Assembly: GCF_003143755.1 (NCBI RefSeq) | Contig: NZ_QFRI01000002.1 | Coordinates: 605,953-669,952 of the forward strand | DNA from: Algibacter marinivivus | Lineage (GTDB): Bacteria; Bacteroidota; Bacteroidia; Flavobacteriales; Flavobacteriaceae | Direction of reading: 5' to 3' | Length of the DNA stretch: 64,000 bases | Shown: one piece after another, positions 60,699 through 64,000 of the stretch | Numbering within the stretch: the first letter of the stretch is position 1 | Layout: every line of letters begins with the position of its first letter | Position numbers and translations under genes: made by a program | The notes under the pieces: model-generated | Seen by the model: the letters and a program-made list of their open reading frames with translations, nothing else | Database searches by the model: none | What the model was told of the DNA's origin: nothing

Positions 60699-60775
60699 AA
60701 TGCCTTTTGAAAGGGCGAAATTAATAACGACGAAAACCTAGGGTAATCCTAGATAAAACATATAAAATTAGACTC

Positions 60776-63700
60776 ATGAGTTTTTTAAATTCTGTATTAA
60801 AAATATTTGTTGGCGACAAGTCTAAACAAGACGTAAAAGCCATATCTCCATATGTTGATAAAATTAAAGCTTTTGAAGCTGCTTTGGAAGCCTTATCTCA
60901 TGATGAGTTAAGAGCTAAAACCACTGAGTTTAAAGCTAAAATTGCCGAGGCTAATGCAGATATTGACAAGAAAATTGCTGACTTAACACAAGAAGCAGAT
61001 ACCACTGAAGATATTGATAAGCGCGAGGATATTTATGAAGAAATTGATCGCTTAAAGGATGAGGCTTACAAAATAACCGAAGGTGTTTTAGATGCTATTT
61101 TACCTGAAGCTTTTGCTGTGGTTAAAGAAACTGCAAAACGTTTTGTACATAATACCTCTATTACTGTAACTGCAAATGAATTTGACAGAAGTGTTTCTGG
61201 CGAAAAAGATTATGTGGTTTTAGATGGCGATAAAGCGGTTTGGGCAAACTCTTGGGATGCTGCAGGAAAACCAATTACTTGGGACATGATACATTATGAT
61301 GTACAGTTAATTGGTGGTGTTGCCATGCACCAAGGTAAAATTGCCGAAATGCAAACTGGTGAGGGTAAAACCTTAGTGGCTACATTACCTGTTTATTTAA
61401 ATGCTTTGGCTGGAAAAGGGGTACACTTAGTAACAGTAAATGACTACTTAGCAAAACGTGATAGTGCGTGGATGGCTCCTATTTTTCAGTTCCATGGTAT
61501 GAGTGTGGATTGTATTGATTACCATCAACCAAACTCTGAAGCTAGAAGAAAAGCCTATAATGCTGATATTACTTATGGTACAAATAACGAATTTGGTTTT
61601 GATTATTTGCGTGATAATATGGCACACTCCATTGATGATTTGGTACAACGCCCACACCACTACGGAATTATTGATGAAGTAGATTCTGTTTTAGTTGATG
61701 ATGCACGTACACCATTAATTATCTCTGGCCCTATCCCGAAAGGCGACCGCCATGAGTTTACAGAATTAAAACCTAAAGTAGAAGATATTGTTTCGGTACA
61801 GCGTAAATACTTAACAGGTGTTTTAGCAGAAGCTAAAAAACTAATTGCGTCTGGAGATACTAAAGAAGGTGGTTTAAAATTACTACGTGTATATCGTGGT
61901 ATTCCAAAAAACAAAGCACTTATCAAGTTTTTATCTGAAGAAGGTGTTAAGCAGTTACTCCAAAAAACTGAGAACTTTTACATGCAAGACAACAACCGCG
62001 AAATGCCAACGGTTGATGCAGAATTATACTATGTGATTGAAGAGAAAAACAATCAAGTTGAGTTAACTGATAAAGGTGTTGAATACATTTCTGGAAAGGA
62101 TAATCCAGATTTCTTTATATTACCAGAAATAGGAATTGAAGTTGCTAAAATTGAAGGGCAAGGACTTCCAGCTGAAGAAGAAGCAACACTTAAAGAAGAG
62201 TTATTTAAAGAATTTGGAGTTAAATCTGAACGTATACACACATTAAGTCAACTATTAAAAGCTTATGCTTTATTTGAAAAAGACACACAATACGTGGTGA
62301 TGGAGAATAAAGTAATGATTGTTGATGAGCAAACGGGTCGTATTATGGATGGTCGTCGTTATTCTGACGGATTACATCAAGCGATTGAAGCAAAAGAAAA
62401 TGTAAAAATTGAAGATGCTACGCAAACATTTGCAACAGTAACATTACAAAATTACTTTAGAATGTACCGTAAACTGTCTGGTATGACGGGTACTGCATTA
62501 ACTGAAGCTGGTGAATTTTGGGAAATCTACAAATTAGATGTTCTTGAAACACCAACTAACCGCCCCATTGCACGTGATGATAGAGAAGATTTAGTTTATA
62601 AAACGAAGCGTGAAAAGTATAATGCGGTTATTGATGAAGTTACAAAACTATCTCAAGCTGGTCGTCCGGTATTGATTGGTACAACATCTGTTGAGATTTC
62701 TGAATTACTTGGTAAAATGTTAAGCATTCGTAAAATACCTCATAACGTATTGAATGCGAAACAGCATAAACGTGAAGCTGATATAGTTGCTGAAGCGGGT
62801 AATGCAGGACAAGTAACTATTGCAACCAATATGGCTGGTCGTGGTACCGATATTAAATTATCTGAAGAAGTTAAAGCTGCTGGTGGTTTAGCTATTGTAG
62901 GTACAGAACGTCATGATTCTCGTCGTGTAGATAGACAGCTGCGTGGTCGTGCTGGTCGTCAAGGAGATCCAGGAAGCTCTCAATTTTACGTATCTCTTGA
63001 AGATAACTTAATGCGTTTATTTGGTTCTGAGCGTATTGCTAAAATGATGGATAAAATGGGATTGAAGGAAGGTGAAGTCATTCAGCATTCTATGATTTCA
63101 AAATCTATTGAGCGCGCACAAAAGAAAGTTGAAGAAAACCAGTTTGGAGTTCGTAAGCGATTGTTAGAATATGATGATGTAATGAATGCGCAACGTGAGG
63201 TGGTTTACAAACGTCGTTACAACGCGTTAAACGGAGAACGTTTACGTGTTGATTTAGCCAACATGATTTTTGATACTTCGGAAGGTATAGCTGAAACCAA
63301 TAAAGGTGCTAACGATTATAAAAACTTTGAGTTTGAATTGATTCGTTATTTCTCAATGAGCTCGCCAATTACTGAAGAAGAGTTCGGGAAGCTTTCAGCT
63401 CAAGAGATTACATCAAAAATATATAAAGCTGCTTTTGAACATTATAGAGATAAAATGGCTCGTAATGCTGATATTGCGTTCCCTGTAATTAAAAATGTTT
63501 ATGAAACGCAACGCGATAAATTCAAACGTATTGTAGTACCATTTACTGATGGTGTTAAGAGTTTAAATGTGGTTACTGACCTTGAAAAAGCCTACGAAAC
63601 CAATGGTAAACAATTAATTACTGATTTTGAAAAGAACATTACTTTAGCCATCATTGATGATGCATGGAAAACCCATTTACGCAAAATGGATGAATTAAAG

Positions 63701-64000
63701 CAGTCAGTTCAATTAGCAGTACATGAGCAAAAAGATCCGCTTTTAATTTACAAATTTGAAGCTTTTGAATTGTTTAAAGCAATGATTGATCAAGTGAATA
63801 AAGATGTGATTTCATTCTTATTTAAAGGAGAATTACCTCAAGAAACACAAAATACTATTCAGGAAGCTAGAGCCAGAAAGAAAGAAAAACTTAACGTACA
63901 GAAAGACGAGATTCCTAATTTAGATGAACGTTCTGCACAAAATAGAGCTGCAGGAAATACACAACGTAATCAAGACGTTGTAGAAACCATTGTGCGTGAT
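60776..64000 (+). CDS. secA: Preprotein translocase ATPase SecA, 3' end missing
   Basis: An open frame of 1075 codons running off the right edge without a stop; Bacteroidetes SecA proteins are about 1100-1120 residues, so roughly the last 40 are outside. Walker A is MQTGEGKT (about residue 191), DEVDSVLVDDARTPLIISGP (~299) is the DEAD-like motif with its arginine-serine-like follow-up, and NMAGRGTDIKL (~685) and GRAGRQGDPG (~725) are the C-terminal helicase motifs. A long insert follows the N-terminal region (residues ~45-105), normal for the phylum. SecA drives export through SecYEG. Confidence 0.95.
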   Translation, partial: MSFLNSVLKIFVGDKSKQDVKAISPYVDKIKAFEAALEALSHDELRAKTTEFKAKIAEANADIDKKIADLTQEADTTEDIDKREDIYEEIDRLKDEAYKITEGVLDAILPEAFAVVKETAKRFVHNTSITVTANEFDRSVSGEKDYVVLDGDKAVWANSWDAAGKPITWDMIHYDVQLIGGVAMHQGKIAEMQTGEGKTLVATLPVYLNALAGKGVHLVTVNDYLAKRDSAWMAPIFQFHGMSVDCIDYHQPNSEARRKAYNADITYGTNNEFGFDYLRDNMAHSIDDLVQRPHHYGIIDEVDSVLVDDARTPLIISGPIPKGDRHEFTELKPKVEDIVSVQRKYLTGVLAEAKKLIASGDTKEGGLKLLRVYRGIPKNKALIKFLSEEGVKQLLQKTENFYMQDNNREMPTVDAELYYVIEEKNNQVELTDKGVEYISGKDNPDFFILPEIGIEVAKIEGQGLPAEEEATLKEELFKEFGVKSERIHTLSQLLKAYALFEKDTQYVVMENKVMIVDEQTGRIMDGRRYSDGLHQAIEAKENVKIEDATQTFATVTLQNYFRMYRKLSGMTGTALTEAGEFWEIYKLDVLETPTNRPIARDDREDLVYKTKREKYNAVIDEVTKLSQAGRPVLIGTTSVEISELLGKMLSIRKIPHNVLNAKQHKREADIVAEAGNAGQVTIATNMAGRGTDIKLSEEVKAAGGLAIVGTERHDSRRVDRQLRGRAGRQGDPGSSQFYVSLEDNLMRLFGSERIAKMMDKMGLKEGEVIQHSMISKSIERAQKKVEENQFGVRKRLLEYDDVMNAQREVVYKRRYNALNGERLRVDLANMIFDTSEGIAETNKGANDYKNFEFELIRYFSMSSPITEEEFGKLSAQEITSKIYKAAFEHYRDKMARNADIAFPVIKNVYETQRDKFKRIVVPFTDGVKSLNVVTDLEKAYETNGKQLITDFEKNITLAIIDDAWKTHLRKMDELKQSVQLAVHEQKDPLLIYKFEAFELFKAMIDQVNKDVISFLFKGELPQETQNTIQEARARKKEKLNVQKDEIPNLDERSAQNRAAGNTQRNQDVVETIVRD

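Noticed and set aside
61448-62241. Three minus-strand frames under secA
   Set aside because: They are antisense to highly conserved SecA motifs and carry no start or leader signals.

Overview
The window is an AT-rich chromosomal segment from a member of the Flavobacteriaceae (Bacteroidetes). Three things point there: Bacteroidetes-type promoter boxes (TAnnTTTG, once with an upstream TTG 19 bases away), family markers (PUR/DUF3276 protein, PorV/PorQ-like protein, DUF4105 protein, TSP3-OmpA protein, cyclophilin-FKBP fusion, Uup-like ABC-F protein), and short intergenic distances without strong Shine-Dalgarno sequences. No rRNA, tRNA, CRISPR array, transposase or phage gene was seen.

Layout. 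Bases 1-16328 are mostly housekeeping: the 3' part of a PUR/DUF3276 gene, a three-gene reverse operon (CsaA-like protein, SBF transporter, PlsC-like acyltransferase), a redoxin, a GNAT plus DinB/YfiT pair, a fused peptidyl-prolyl isomerase, small unknown proteins, recQ, then a D-arabinose-5-phosphate isomerase-tatC-lptB cluster. TerC and phosphatidylserine synthase genes and a PorV-like plus DUF4105 pair follow.

Bases 16371-53574 form one 37-kb surface-polysaccharide locus of 32 genes, all on the minus strand and mostly overlapping or nearly abutting. Read in transcription order it starts with export genes (Wza-like lipoprotein, Wzc-like BY-kinase, Wzm/Wzt-like ABC transporter). Next come a radical SAM-pyruvyltransferase fusion, two methyltransferases, about 18 glycosyltransferases of several folds, an acyltransferase-3, an MBOAT/SGNH O-acylation pair and a nonulosonic (sialic-like) acid module (NeuB, and NeuA fused to a HAD phosphatase). 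It ends with a Wzy/ligase-like membrane protein and a WbaP-type initiating transferase. Together they could build, decorate with acidic sugar, pyruvate, methyl and acyl groups, and export a complex capsule or O-antigen. The only nucleotide-sugar pathway encoded is that for the CMP-nonulosonate, so other precursors must come from elsewhere.

Bases 53681-64000 return to housekeeping: an Uup-like ABC-F ATPase, a SAM methyltransferase, an OmpA/TSP3 outer-membrane protein, two small membrane proteins (one only 42 residues), a PduO-type cobalamin adenosyltransferase, a small DUF2795-like acidic protein, and secA, which runs off the right edge.

Two copies of a structured ~155-bp intergenic element (12252-12409 and 60077-60228) share complementary ends and a hairpin whose two arms change together. 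Hexanucleotide tandem repeats occur at 16328-16361 (between genes) and 50393-50428 (inside the BY-kinase gene, encoding a Gly-Tyr tail). The stretch 59983-60387 has no gene: it holds the second structured element and a promoter, and nothing else was seen in it. The stretch 58576-58811 holds only a possible hairpin.
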